A stretch of DNA of 64,000 bases from a virus. Shown here piece after piece: positions 39,404 through 47,679 of the stretch. Position numbers and translations under genes: made by a program. The first letter of the stretch is position 1, and each line of letters begins with the position of its first letter. The notes beneath the pieces are model-generated. The model did no database searches and was not told the DNA's origin. It worked only from the letters and a program-made list of their open reading frames with translations. Location: positions 1 through 64,000 of the IMG/VR virus record IMGVR_UViG_3300008266_000006; one strand, given 5' to 3'.

Positions 39404-39784
39404 ATGGCTAGAGAAAAAATACAATGTCAGTTGTGCAAAAACACTTGGTCACGGAATCGTTCACGTGGTAGAAAGCCACGCTTCTGTCCTGGCTGCATAA
39501 AGAAGAATGCCGTTCAAGTTATGAGCACCAAAGATTATATTGATGAAGTTGATGATTCAGAAGAAATTGAATCGATTGACGATATTATTGATAATACTCC
39601 CAACGAAAAATTAAATCCTAAAAATAAACTTCAATGGGTATGCCCTAAGTGTTCTTCTCAACTAACCACATATGTTCGTTTGAGTGAACCTCCAGTTTGC
39701 AATAATCCATCTTCTCATACATCTAAGTATGTTGAAATGGTTTTAAATATTCGGAAAGAAGAAAAAATAGCTATTTATGCGTAA
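39404..39784 (+). CDS. Zinc-ribbon protein
   Basis: 126 aa; ATG at 39404 with GGAGAG upstream. CQLC and CPGC knuckles (residues ~6-35), acidic middle (EVDDSEEIESIDD), then CPKC and one more Cys. Basic segment RNRSRGRKPRF suggests nucleic-acid binding. Confidence 0.65.
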   Translation: MAREKIQCQLCKNTWSRNRSRGRKPRFCPGCIKKNAVQVMSTKDYIDEVDDSEEIESIDDIIDNTPNEKLNPKNKLQWVCPKCSSQLTTYVRLSEPPVCNNPSSHTSKYVEMVLNIRKEEKIAIYA

Positions 39785-39793
39785 AGAGATTTT

Positions 39794-40024
39794 GTGAAAA
39801 TATCTCCAGATATTTCATACGAAGACTTTCTTGCTTTAGTTGATAAGTATCACCAATCAATTAAAACAAACAGATATGGTCAAACTTATTTTTTGGTTTT
39901 AAGTTCTGCAAAACCTCAACTAGCTGAGCTTTTAAAAGGGTCACTTCATGATCCTTTTCATAAAGATACTATTTCTGAACAAACTCATCAATATGTAAAA
40001 TCTAAGTGGATTTCAAATGGATGA
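39794..40024 (+). CDS. Hypothetical small protein
   Basis: 76 aa with a GTG start. Soluble and helical. Overlaps the next start by 8 nt. No family is recognised. Confidence 0.6.
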   Translation: MKISPDISYEDFLALVDKYHQSIKTNRYGQTYFLVLSSAKPQLAELLKGSLHDPFHKDTISEQTHQYVKSKWISNG

Positions 40025-40340
40025 AGAAGTTATACCTTGTGGGTATTTTGAATGTGACGTCCATATTGTAAGACCTGGAAAATCCCAGTGTTCTCATGAA
40101 AATACTTCTGTTTGTGGTATGAACTATTATAATTTTCCTTCTAACATGGATAAAACTATAATTTCTAAAATGGATATGAAAACATTTCGTGAGATTAAAG
40201 ATTTAGAATATCAAATTCAACAATTAAAAGACGATCTTAAAGAAGCTGACTTTTGTATAGATTATTTGCAAGGTAAAGTTCTTTTACGTGACAATGAAAT
40301 TATTGCACTTCGCAATAAGATTCAAGATTTGCAAAAGTAA
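40017..40340 (+). CDS. Cys/His N-terminus and coiled-coil C-terminus
   Basis: 107 aa. N-terminal Cys8, Cys13, Cys25 and His residues (possible metal site), then a ~50-residue coiled coil (EIKDLEYQIQQLKDDLKEAD and onward). The function is unknown. Confidence 0.6.
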   Translation: MDEEVIPCGYFECDVHIVRPGKSQCSHENTSVCGMNYYNFPSNMDKTIISKMDMKTFREIKDLEYQIQQLKDDLKEADFCIDYLQGKVLLRDNEIIALRNKIQDLQK

Positions 40341-40393
40341 TTAATATATTGTTGCTCAATTATGTGATACAATTTTTTATCACTAACGTACTT

Positions 40394-40468
40394 GCCCGTT
40401 TAGCTCAGTGGTAGAGCTCCGCACTTGTAATGCGGTGGTCCTCGGTTCAATCCCGAGAGCGGGCTCCA
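40394..40468 (+). tRNA. tRNA-Thr (anticodon TGT), CCA encoded
   Basis: Acceptor GCCCGTT/AGCGGGC, anticodon stem CCGCA-CTTGTAA-TGCGG, T-arm CTCGGTTCAATCCCGAG, and an encoded 3' CCA. TGATACAAT at 40365 is a likely promoter. Confidence 0.95.
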
Positions 40469-40510
40469 TTATTGCATTTTTTTGTTTATACAAAAAATAA
40501 CTATTTTAAA

Positions 40511-40534
40511 AGTTTTTTATTTTAGAACCTAAAA
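40511..40534 (+). repeat. 24-bp direct repeat, left copy
   Basis: AGTTTTTTATTTTAGAACCT plus AAAA is repeated exactly at 41338-41361. The two copies flank the oxygenase gene. Each contains a TTTTAG-aac-CTAAAA hairpin. Confidence 0.7.
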
Positions 40535-40550
40535 ACAGATATTAGAAAGC

Positions 40551-40565
40551 TGATATAATATATCT
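40551..40565 (+). promoter_or_regulatory. Extended -10 promoter, leaderless
   Basis: TGATATAAT ends 6 nt before ATG at 40566; no ribosome binding site. Confidence 0.6.
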
Positions 40566-41339
40566 ATGAAAATTAATCATTTAGGTAATGGAATTGTCGT
40601 ATTTGAAGATTTATTATCAAAAGACGAACTTAATGAAATTAATTTGGCTTCAATTGAAAAAAGTATTGAACCTCAAGGTTATAAAAAAGTAGAAGAAAAA
40701 ACTTTTATGGAAGGTGGTCACCACATCCCTGAAGAAGATGTTCCTACAATGCCAGTAAGATACATTAAAGATATTCAATCTTTACCTTTTGTTCAAAACA
40801 TAAACCACGCTATGCATCGAGCTGCAGTTGAATATTGTAAGTTATTTCCTGTAGCAGCAGAGTGCATCACAGACTATAGCGGCATGCATTTTGTTAAGTA
40901 TTTACCCAAAGGAGTTATGGGCCCTCATTCTGATGTTGCTTTAGGCTATAAGCCAAACAGTGTTGAGGCTACATCTACAGTAGCTATAGGAAATACTTTA
41001 ACTGCGTCATTATTATTAAACGATGAATTCACTGGTGGTGGTATTTATTTCAATAACTGGGATATAGAAGTCCATCCAAAGGCTGGTTCAGCTTTATTTT
41101 ATCCTTCTAATTATATTGGTGCCCATGAGGTGCGTCAAATAACTTCTGGATTTCGTTGGATATATTTGGCTTTTTATTCTCATGGTGATCGTACTTACGT
41201 CAGTACAAATTCAAATAATCATTACGCACAGCGTTATGAATGGACAAATAATTTTAGAGATCAAATACGTAAAAAGTTTTCTACAAAACAAGAAAATTTA
41301 AATCATCTACAAAAAAAAGTAGAAAATGGTTATCAATAG
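40566..41339 (+). CDS. 2-oxoglutarate/Fe(II)-dependent oxygenase (prolyl-4-hydroxylase-like)
   Basis: 257 aa. Double-stranded beta-helix with metal ligands HSD (PHSDVALG), His in GAHEV and 2-oxoglutarate Arg in SGFRWIYL; TGGGIYFNNWDIEVHPKAGSALFYP is typical of P4H-type phage oxygenases. It would hydroxylate a protein or small substrate. Flanked by the 24-bp direct repeats and driven by its own promoter, so it looks like an independent insert. Confidence 0.85.
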   Translation: MKINHLGNGIVVFEDLLSKDELNEINLASIEKSIEPQGYKKVEEKTFMEGGHHIPEEDVPTMPVRYIKDIQSLPFVQNINHAMHRAAVEYCKLFPVAAECITDYSGMHFVKYLPKGVMGPHSDVALGYKPNSVEATSTVAIGNTLTASLLLNDEFTGGGIYFNNWDIEVHPKAGSALFYPSNYIGAHEVRQITSGFRWIYLAFYSHGDRTYVSTNSNNHYAQRYEWTNNFRDQIRKKFSTKQENLNHLQKKVENGYQ

Positions 41340-41361
41340 TTTTTTATTTTAGAACCTAAAA
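41338..41361 (+). repeat. 24-bp direct repeat, right copy
   Basis: Identical to 40511-40534; begins inside the stop codon of the oxygenase gene. Confidence 0.7.
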
Positions 41362-41368
41362 CTAGTTT

Positions 41369-41782
41369 TTAACTAAAAAAACCACTAAATGGATTTAGTG
41401 AAGGCCTTCTTTGTGCTGCTTCATAAGCTGCCATTCCCTGTGAAGTAACTCCACCCCCAGCAGCTGGGTTAACAAGCGCCCCTGTGCTTGTTGGTGATGC
41501 TATAGGCAACGCTGTAAGAGATCTGCCGGAACTTCTCGGTGTGCCTCTAGAAATAGCTCTGCCAGTAGAAGCTGCCCTTCTAGACATTCTCCCAGTTCCT
41601 TCTAAAGCCTGTCCGGCAAAACCTACCCCTGATGTAGCAGCTCGTGCTAAATTGCGTTTACCAAGACCCTTAACAGCTAGACTGCCAGCTCCAAATAAAG
41701 AAGCTCCAGCCAAGGCATAACCTCCAGCTGCTCCCATAATATCGCCCTGTTGCTGATTATAAGCACCGGTATCCTGCAGCAC
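41369..41782 (-). CDS. Gly/Ala-rich protein, downstream part (possible frameshift)
   Basis: 137 codons from a GTG. Gly/Ala/Ser/Arg-rich with hydrophobic glycine-zipper stretches (GAAGGYALAGASLFGAG) and a disordered Pro/Ser end. Its start overlaps the end of the next-listed ORF by 26 nt in the +1 frame, and removing one C at a CCGG (about 41767) would join them as GAAGYGAYNQQQ. It lies among rightward genes. Possibly a virion or membrane-active protein. Confidence 0.55.
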   Translation of the reverse strand: MLQDTGAYNQQQGDIMGAAGGYALAGASLFGAGSLAVKGLGKRNLARAATSGVGFAGQALEGTGRMSRRAASTGRAISRGTPRSSGRSLTALPIASPTSTGALVNPAAGGGVTSQGMAAYEAAQRRPSLNPFSGFFS

Positions 41783-42083
41783 CGACCCCTACCACACCAG
41801 CCATTTTTGCTCCTGCAAATCTTCTTGATGCCTGCCCAGAAAGTTTTCCTGAAGCTCTTGCTGTTTCTCTTGCGACACGTTCAAAAGCTCTTGCTGTTGC
41901 ATGCTTTGAAATTCCACGTTTACCTAGAGCCAAAGAACCAACACCTAGTGCTGTTCCCACACCCATGGTACCCATGCCAGCATTTGTGTAACCAGCACCA
42001 GTTGCCTTATAGCCGGCATAGCCTATGCCAGCTCCTGCTGCAACGCCCATTGCTGCTTTTGATCCAATGCTAAAATAACCCAT
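41757..42083 (-). CDS. Gly/Ala-rich protein, upstream part (possible frameshift)
   Basis: 108 codons; AAGGAAA upstream on this strand. Glycine-zipper segments (GVAAGAGIGYAGYKATGAGY; GTALGVGSLALGKR) and a basic helix. GVGSLALGKRGISKHATARA resembles GAGSLAVKGLGKRNLARAA in the downstream part, so the joined protein would carry an internal duplication. Confidence 0.55.
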   Translation of the reverse strand: MGYFSIGSKAAMGVAAGAGIGYAGYKATGAGYTNAGMGTMGVGTALGVGSLALGKRGISKHATARAFERVARETARASGKLSGQASRRFAGAKMAGVVGVGAAGYRCL

Positions 42084-42151
42084 ATTTTTCCTTTAATAGA
42101 TATAACTATAGTACTTTTTTTTGTGATTTTACACACAAATGCTTCTAACTG

Positions 42152-42160
42152 TGCTATACT
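42152..42160 (+). promoter_or_regulatory. Extended -10 promoter
   Basis: TGCTATACT 16 nt before the ATG at 42177, in the divergent region between 42083 and 42177. Confidence 0.45.
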
Positions 42161-42176
42161 TTTCCTACGAAGTCAG

Positions 42177-43088
42177 ATGCTCTTGGTGGGCAAGAACCCC
42201 TTGCCCACTGAGCTGTTTTATTTGGAGGAATATTTGATTGCCCAAATAGAGAATGTTTCTTCAAAAGAAATTCTTTTAAATATAAATAAGTACTTGGATC
42301 TGTTTCTAGCAGATGGAGTGATCCATTTTAAAAAACTTTTTGCCACCACTAAAGAACAGTGGGATATAACATGTGCCATTGGGGAACACTTTGGTTTTTT
42401 GCCAAATTTGACTCTTAAAGAAGAAATGCGTCCACCATTTTATTGTGTTGAAAATGAAGATCATAAAAATACTTTTAATAGACATTTAAGTGGTCCTACT
42501 AATATTTCTCGTAAAAAAAGTATTTTTATTGAATGGCACATGGAAAATATCCATCAAGATAATCCACAAATAGCTGCTTCTTGGAATATGATTAAATTTA
42601 AATGTGATCCAAGTTCAGGTACAACAGGTTTTGTTAATATGGCAAAAATATTTTCAATTATCCCTGAAGAATGGATTTCTTTTTTAAAAAAAATAAAAAT
42701 TAAATCTACTACTCACACTGATAATACTGGCACTATTCTTTTTTTAGACGACCATTCGTCTGGCACTGAGAGACCGATAATACAAAAGCACTATAAGACA
42801 AACGTTCCAGTAGTAAGAATGGGTTTTTACCCTAATGAAAACCTATTATCATCTGTTGATGGATTAGATCCTTCTGAAGAAGACATATTCTTATTTAAGC
42901 AAATAGAAGGATACATCTCAGAAGAAGTACTCAATAATTCTGATATCCAACATTGGATTAGTTGGGATGAAGGAGATTTGGTATTAGTTGATTTATTTAC
43001 CATGGCTCACGCAGTAAGAGGCGGTTTTTCTTTAGGCGAAAGAATATTTTCTAGAGTTTGGTGCTATCAACAAGAACCATTCAATTAA
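42177..43088 (+). CDS. TauD/TfdA-family 2-oxoglutarate oxygenase
   Basis: 303 aa from ATG at 42177 (frame open from 42123). Motif HxE/D: WHMENIH in IEWHMENIHQDNP; distal His and Arg in AHAVRGGFSLGERIFSRVW. This distal signature is very like that of the oxygenase at 60782 (MGGFSLGSRIFNK). Substrate unknown. Many large aquatic phages carry such oxygenases. Confidence 0.75.
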   Translation: MLLVGKNPLPTELFYLEEYLIAQIENVSSKEILLNINKYLDLFLADGVIHFKKLFATTKEQWDITCAIGEHFGFLPNLTLKEEMRPPFYCVENEDHKNTFNRHLSGPTNISRKKSIFIEWHMENIHQDNPQIAASWNMIKFKCDPSSGTTGFVNMAKIFSIIPEEWISFLKKIKIKSTTHTDNTGTILFLDDHSSGTERPIIQKHYKTNVPVVRMGFYPNENLLSSVDGLDPSEEDIFLFKQIEGYISEEVLNNSDIQHWISWDEGDLVLVDLFTMAHAVRGGFSLGERIFSRVWCYQQEPFN

Positions 43089-43089
43089 A

Positions 43090-43104
43090 TGATATAATAT
43101 TCGT
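43090..43104 (+). promoter_or_regulatory. Extended -10 promoter, leaderless
   Basis: TGATATAAT ends 6 nt before ATG at 43105; identical spacing to 40551 and 3809. Confidence 0.6.
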
Positions 43105-43452
43105 ATGGGAATGTTTGATTACGTTGATATAAATTATGATATGCCCATTCCTGATAATGCTACCCAAGAACAAAAAATATTTATTAAAAACTCAATAGCT
43201 GCTGATAATTTTCAAACACAGGATTTACACTGTGTTCTAGATGTTTTTTATATAGATAAAAACGGATACATGTATCAAAAAAATGGTGATGAATATAAAC
43301 AATATTATGTTCATCAGCACGTAGAATGTTACACGTCTATTGAAATACCGTCTGAAAACTTAAAGTATTGGTTATCTTATAATATTAAATTTACAGATGG
43401 TAAAATACAACAGGTTACGATTAATGAGTGGAGACCTTTAATTAAAGGATAA
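43105..43452 (+). CDS. Conserved phage/bacterial protein (MGMFDYV family)
   Basis: 115 aa. Start MGMFDYVDINYDMPIPDN and the central FQTQDLHCVLDVFYI match a widespread small family of unknown function (MGMFDY...FQ(S/T)KD..C.L..Y.I). Leaderless start. Confidence 0.75.
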   Translation: MGMFDYVDINYDMPIPDNATQEQKIFIKNSIAADNFQTQDLHCVLDVFYIDKNGYMYQKNGDEYKQYYVHQHVECYTSIEIPSENLKYWLSYNIKFTDGKIQQVTINEWRPLIKG

Positions 43453-43454
43453 TT

Positions 43455-43673
43455 ATGACATATACTGAGATCTACAAGCAGATACTTGAATCTGTAAAAA
43501 AAGACGGCTACCCAGAAAATGCTCAAGTCATAGCTGCAAAGAATATTACAGACGCACTATGGCAAATGCACATACTTTTTAATAGTCCTAAAAGTGTAGC
43601 CTCTGTAAATACTTTAAATACTATTAAGGATATTATTGAAAATCGGTTTAACGAACCAATCAAATTTGGCTAA
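43455..43673 (+). CDS. Hypothetical small protein
   Basis: 72 aa; AAGGATAATT upstream. Helical and soluble. No family is recognised. tRNA-Gly follows. Confidence 0.6.
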   Translation: MTYTEIYKQILESVKKDGYPENAQVIAAKNITDALWQMHILFNSPKSVASVNTLNTIKDIIENRFNEPIKFG

Positions 43674-43706
43674 TTATTTAAATTCAAACTGGTTTTCTGA
43701 ATAATT

Positions 43707-43781
<75 letters not shown>

Positions 43782-43835
43782 TTTTATAGCATTTGATTAC
43801 TATTTTGATATAACCAAAATATCAAAGGGGTAGTC

Positions 43836-44039
43836 ATGGCCGGCAAAAAACCAGCAAAAGTAAATTCAGGTAATAAAACAGTACAGCCAACCTTACCAGG
43901 TAAAGCTACGTATTATATGGCTGCTTTAAAGGGCGTTTTTCATATTTGCCCTAAGTGTTCTAAAAAAACAGGTCGTGGTATAGTATATGAAGACCAAAAT
44001 CAACTATATTGCTCAAGAAGATGTGTGACAACAGCATAA
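43836..44039 (+). CDS. Small zinc-binding protein
   Basis: 67 aa; AAAGGGG upstream. Basic N-terminus, then CPKC and CSRRC knuckles (FYVE/zinc-ribbon size). The function is unknown. Confidence 0.6.
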   Translation: MAGKKPAKVNSGNKTVQPTLPGKATYYMAALKGVFHICPKCSKKTGRGIVYEDQNQLYCSRRCVTTA

Positions 44040-44058
44040 TTTTTAAAAGGATATTTTA

Positions 44059-45813
44059 ATGGCAAAAACTCCGCATCGTGCAATACAGATAGGTCTTGCT
44101 GGCCAACAATTTCAGAATCCTTCTGGAAAAGTTGATAGTCGTTTTGGTATGGTCGGTGCTAGTGGTATAGATATTAACCATGGTTGGAAAATCCACGCTG
44201 ACTTTGAAAAGCAAATTGCTTTAGACGATTTCTTTTATGCCATGGGTAGATCTGCAACTGGTGAAATAACTGATGCAAAAACTGCCAAAGAAATGGACAC
44301 CTTACTTGGCAAAGTTGGTATGTCTTATGATGAGTTTAAAAATGCTTTTATTGGAAATCCATCTAAAAAACTTGATGGGGCAGGGCTCATTGGTACAATT
44401 GGTGGACAACAAAAATACATGCATCCGTTGCCAGTGCTTGAAACTATGGGCGTCATGGAAGATCTTGGAATGCAGTACAAACTTTCTGGAGGGTATCGTC
44501 AAGGCAGACATCTTACAGCCTATCCACAAACTTTAGAAAGAAGAGATCAAGTTATAACCGCTCTCAATGAAAGAGTAGGCGGAATGCTGCAGTCCCAAGG
44601 AGATCGTACTTATAGGGCTGGGCTTGGATCAACTGGGGCAAAAAATGCACCACTATCTGGTTTTGTTTCTGGTAGATTTACCACAGATTATGCTGATATA
44701 AATCCAGATGGGACTCCAAATTTTCGCGAATCATCATCTGGTCCAACAGAATCCAAATATTCTGTTTCTGGAAAAGTTTCCGAAAGAGAAGCACAAAGGA
44801 TTAATAATGTTTTGGCAGCAGAGCCAGCATTTCAAGAGATTTTGCATGGTTCGCCTGGATATAAGTCACCTTATGCAACAATAGAAGACGTATTTGAAAG
44901 AAGAGTGTCTGGAGCGATACCCCCTAGCCCGTACTCTAAAGAAATGGACGAAGAAATAGTTTATGGCAACACTAGGCCATCTAGAGCTCCTGACCCAATA
45001 ACAACAAAAATTGCAAAAACATCTGAAGAAGCAAAAGCTGTTACTGCAGCTGTAGCTACTCCGGTTAAAAAAGCAGATATAACTGTAACCGGTCCAGTTG
45101 AAAAAGCAGATGTAACTCAACCTGCACCAAAAGCTATTATTGAAACAACAAAAGATGGTAGACCAGTCCTTAAAGTTGGAACACCTGTAAAAAAGGCTGA
45201 AGAACCAATCGCTAAAGAAAGAAAAAGAATACCATTAAAAGCCGGAAAAGTTATTGAAACAAAAGATGCGGCAAAAGGTGGATCAGACATAGATGATAAA
45301 AAAATTGATATGAGTGGCGTTTTAGACGACGCTCTAAGCGTTGCCACTTCACCAAAAGAAGCTTCAGAAGCTTTAGCAGAAAAAGCTAAAGAAAAGATGG
45401 ATCCAACTAAAAAAGTAGAAGAAAGAGTTGAAAAAGAAAAAGAAAAAGCTCAAGAACAATTATTAGAAAATATCATAGAAACAGATAATGCTAGATTTAG
45501 AAGTGCTGCTGGCAAAGCGCCAGTTGATACTGCTTTCAAGAAAAAACTTGTTGAAGGAATAACTAGTGTTACAGGAAAAGCTCCAGGAAGAACTACTATG
45601 GAAATACTTGATGCTAGTGAGGGTTTAGCGGGAAGTGTTATATCAGCAGCAAAAAATGGAAAAAATCTTAGACTTGCAGGAACCGCAGCATTGCTTTCTG
45701 TAGCTGGTTTTGCTATAGGTAAAGGTAGAGATAAAATTGGAAATCAGCCAGATGGCCCAATGGGCCCAGATGAAGCTTCAAATTTGAGAAGAAGCTTAAT
45801 GTCTGATGGTTAA
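44059..45813 (+). CDS. Large hypothetical protein, possibly virion-associated
   Basis: 584 aa. Ordered N-terminal ~280 residues; a long charged, low-complexity centre with repeated TPVKKA/PVKKAD/PVEKAD-like units (about 330-460) and Lys/Glu coiled coil; near the C-terminus one hydrophobic segment (GTAALLSVAGFAIGKGRD). No family is recognised. Length, disorder and C-terminal hydrophobic patch would fit an internal virion or tail-associated protein, but this is guesswork. Confidence 0.6.
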   Translation: MAKTPHRAIQIGLAGQQFQNPSGKVDSRFGMVGASGIDINHGWKIHADFEKQIALDDFFYAMGRSATGEITDAKTAKEMDTLLGKVGMSYDEFKNAFIGNPSKKLDGAGLIGTIGGQQKYMHPLPVLETMGVMEDLGMQYKLSGGYRQGRHLTAYPQTLERRDQVITALNERVGGMLQSQGDRTYRAGLGSTGAKNAPLSGFVSGRFTTDYADINPDGTPNFRESSSGPTESKYSVSGKVSEREAQRINNVLAAEPAFQEILHGSPGYKSPYATIEDVFERRVSGAIPPSPYSKEMDEEIVYGNTRPSRAPDPITTKIAKTSEEAKAVTAAVATPVKKADITVTGPVEKADVTQPAPKAIIETTKDGRPVLKVGTPVKKAEEPIAKERKRIPLKAGKVIETKDAAKGGSDIDDKKIDMSGVLDDALSVATSPKEASEALAEKAKEKMDPTKKVEERVEKEKEKAQEQLLENIIETDNARFRSAAGKAPVDTAFKKKLVEGITSVTGKAPGRTTMEILDASEGLAGSVISAAKNGKNLRLAGTAALLSVAGFAIGKGRDKIGNQPDGPMGPDEASNLRRSLMSDG

Positions 45814-45876
45814 TTTTGCGCAAAAACAAAAACTGTAGTACTATTATTATATAATTTTAACTAAAATGGAGTAAAT

Positions 45877-46209
45877 ATGTCTATTTATTGGCTAGCAGAA
45901 TTTTTAGAAAATCTTGAACAAAAAGAGATGGCAAGCATGCCGCTACCGGAACTTGAGTTTGCCAACGCTTTGTTGTCCATTGCTGCAAAATATGGCAAAC
46001 TTGCTAATAATGACGGTAAGGGCATTTGGGTTGGATACACTCCAGCTGCTGAAAACGACAATGCTGAAATGGGCGTTATGTGCAAAAACTGCTATTTACG
46101 TGAATCAGAAACAACATGTAAAATTGTAGCTCAAGAAATTGAACTTGGTGGTCTTTGCCGCCTTGCAGCAATTCCAGATGGATTAGTTACTCAAGGTGAT
46201 AGAGAATGA
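45877..46209 (+). CDS. Cysteine-motif protein (HiPIP-like half)
   Basis: 110 aa; GGAG upstream. The C-terminal part MCKNCYLRESETTCKIVAQE...LCRLAAIP carries C-x2-C-x8-C-xn-C, the same order as the protein at 46206. Could bind iron-sulfur or zinc. Overlaps the next gene by 4 nt. Confidence 0.65.
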   Translation: MSIYWLAEFLENLEQKEMASMPLPELEFANALLSIAAKYGKLANNDGKGIWVGYTPAAENDNAEMGVMCKNCYLRESETTCKIVAQEIELGGLCRLAAIPDGLVTQGDRE

Positions 46210-46613
46210 AAAATGTTTGGCTCTCAAATTTAGACTACCAAGTCTATAAATTAAAAACAATTAACGAAGCTGCGTACAATAAATCAGATGACGATGAAGA
46301 AATGCCTGAAGACGAAGAAGAAGACGGCGATGAAGAAGAAGGCCCAGAATCAAAGTTAAATAATCGTCAAAAAATGATGTATGAACTCTATGAAGAAGTC
46401 GTAGAGATGCATGGTAAATTTAACCAAACCGCAAAAGCTAATGGTGCACACTATGCGCCAGCATCAGCTAACCCTTTCAAAGATAAAGGAATGGCTTGTG
46501 CTAATTGCGTTTATTTTATCGGTGGTGGCGGATGTGAAATAGTCTCTGGCAAAATAGAGCCAATGGCTATTTGTAAGCTTTGGATTATCCCAGAAGAATT
46601 GATTAAAAAGTAA
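46206..46613 (+). CDS. High-potential iron-sulfur-like phage protein
   Basis: 135 aa. Very acidic N-terminal segment (about 27-48), then MACANCVYFIGGGGCEIVSG ... PMAICKLWIIPEE: four Cys in the C-x2-C...C...C-x-L-W arrangement of small phage HiPIP-like proteins. Next to a ferredoxin gene, which supports an electron-transfer role; a structural role is also possible. Confidence 0.65.
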   Translation: MKNVWLSNLDYQVYKLKTINEAAYNKSDDDEEMPEDEEEDGDEEEGPESKLNNRQKMMYELYEEVVEMHGKFNQTAKANGAHYAPASANPFKDKGMACANCVYFIGGGGCEIVSGKIEPMAICKLWIIPEELIKK

Positions 46614-46858
46614 TGAAAGTTTGGATTGATCAAGACTTATGCACTGGAGATGGACTATGTGCAGAGATAGCGCCAGATGTATTCCATATGATGCCGGATG
46701 GTCTTGCATATGTCAAAGAAGGAACCAAAATTTATGCGGAAGCTGTGGGAAACCCACAAGGAGCCGCTGGTCTGGCATCTTTTTCGGAAGAAAGATTAGG
46801 AGACGTAGTTGAAGCAGCAGAAGAATGCCCAGGAGAATGTATCTTCATCGAACCATAA
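46613..46858 (+). CDS. Ferredoxin ([3Fe-4S] type)
   Basis: 81 aa. Start VWIDQDLCTGDGLCAEIAPDVF and end ECPGECIFIEP: Cys10, Cys16 (x5 spacing gives a 3Fe-4S cluster) and Cys72, Cys76. This is the actinobacterial ferredoxin type that feeds electrons to cytochrome P450s and other oxygenases. It lies directly before oxygenase and acyl-CoA dehydrogenase genes. Its start overlaps the previous stop by one base. Confidence 0.92.
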   Translation: MKVWIDQDLCTGDGLCAEIAPDVFHMMPDGLAYVKEGTKIYAEAVGNPQGAAGLASFSEERLGDVVEAAEECPGECIFIEP

Positions 46859-46958
46859 TGAGTTAGACTATCTAACTCTTCAAGAAAAGCTTGAAGAATT
46901 ATGGAAGAAAGAAAAAGAGTTTTTAGAAAAACTTAATGTAGATCCAGGAACAAAATGA
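46809..46958 (+). CDS. Short coiled-coil protein
   Basis: 49 codons from a TTG at 46809 inside the ferredoxin gene, ending 4 nt into the next gene. The end TLQEKLEELWKKEKEFLEKL followed by NVDPGTK is a clear amphipathic helix. The start is uncertain. Confidence 0.4.
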   Translation: MKQQKNAQENVSSSNHNELDYLTLQEKLEELWKKEKEFLEKLNVDPGTK

Positions 46959-47653
46959 ACACCGTAGAATTCTACGAAAAAAATGGCTATGCTATTTTAA
47001 AAAATGCGATTCCTGAAACTTTAATAAATCAGTATGAAAAACTTTGGTTAGATCACCACTCACAAAATGGGCAGATATTAAATTATCATGGTTGGACTAG
47101 CTCAAGTTCTTACATGAACCATAAAGAAATATTAGATATATTATGTCATGAAAATATATTTAATTTTTTAAAGTTGTTAAATAATAATATTGTCCTTCAT
47201 TTATCTTTTACTAGTTGGGTTTCAACTAGAAAAGCTTGGCATCAGGATTGGACAAAAGCTGATAAACAAGGCGCAAACAACTATTTCGGAGTATGGGTAG
47301 CACTGGATAAAATTGATCCTAATTCTGGCCCATTTCAGTTTATCCCTGGTTCACACAATTGGGATATTGACTACAACCTAATTTATGATAAATCAAATAA
47401 AGATCAAGTTAGCAATCTTTTAATACAAGAGTCTTTAAAGCGAGAAGCTTTAGCATATTCTTTTTTGCCAGATAAAGGTGATTTAATCATATGGAATGGT
47501 CATTTGATACATAGAGGTTCAGACCCAGTAGACGAAAATATTTTAAGAAAGTCTATTATTGGTCATTATGGTATAATTAATGGAAATATTGTAAGTCATA
47601 AAACTGGATTTTATCATTCTGATAAATCTTCTGCTATTGACTTATATAAATAA
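46955..47653 (+). CDS. Phytanoyl-CoA dioxygenase (PhyH)-like oxygenase
   Basis: 232 aa. FYEKNGYAILKNAIPE is the usual PhyH start. Ligands: His-x-Asp in AWHQDWTK, distal His in IHRGSDPV, Arg nearby; IPGSHNWD is typical of the family. Hydroxylates an unknown substrate using 2-oxoglut­arate and O2. Part of a run of metabolic genes from 46206 to 49944. Confidence 0.85.
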   Translation: MNTVEFYEKNGYAILKNAIPETLINQYEKLWLDHHSQNGQILNYHGWTSSSSYMNHKEILDILCHENIFNFLKLLNNNIVLHLSFTSWVSTRKAWHQDWTKADKQGANNYFGVWVALDKIDPNSGPFQFIPGSHNWDIDYNLIYDKSNKDQVSNLLIQESLKREALAYSFLPDKGDLIIWNGHLIHRGSDPVDENILRKSIIGHYGIINGNIVSHKTGFYHSDKSSAIDLYK

Positions 47654-47679
47654 AATTAACACCTTCCTCAAAGGAACAT

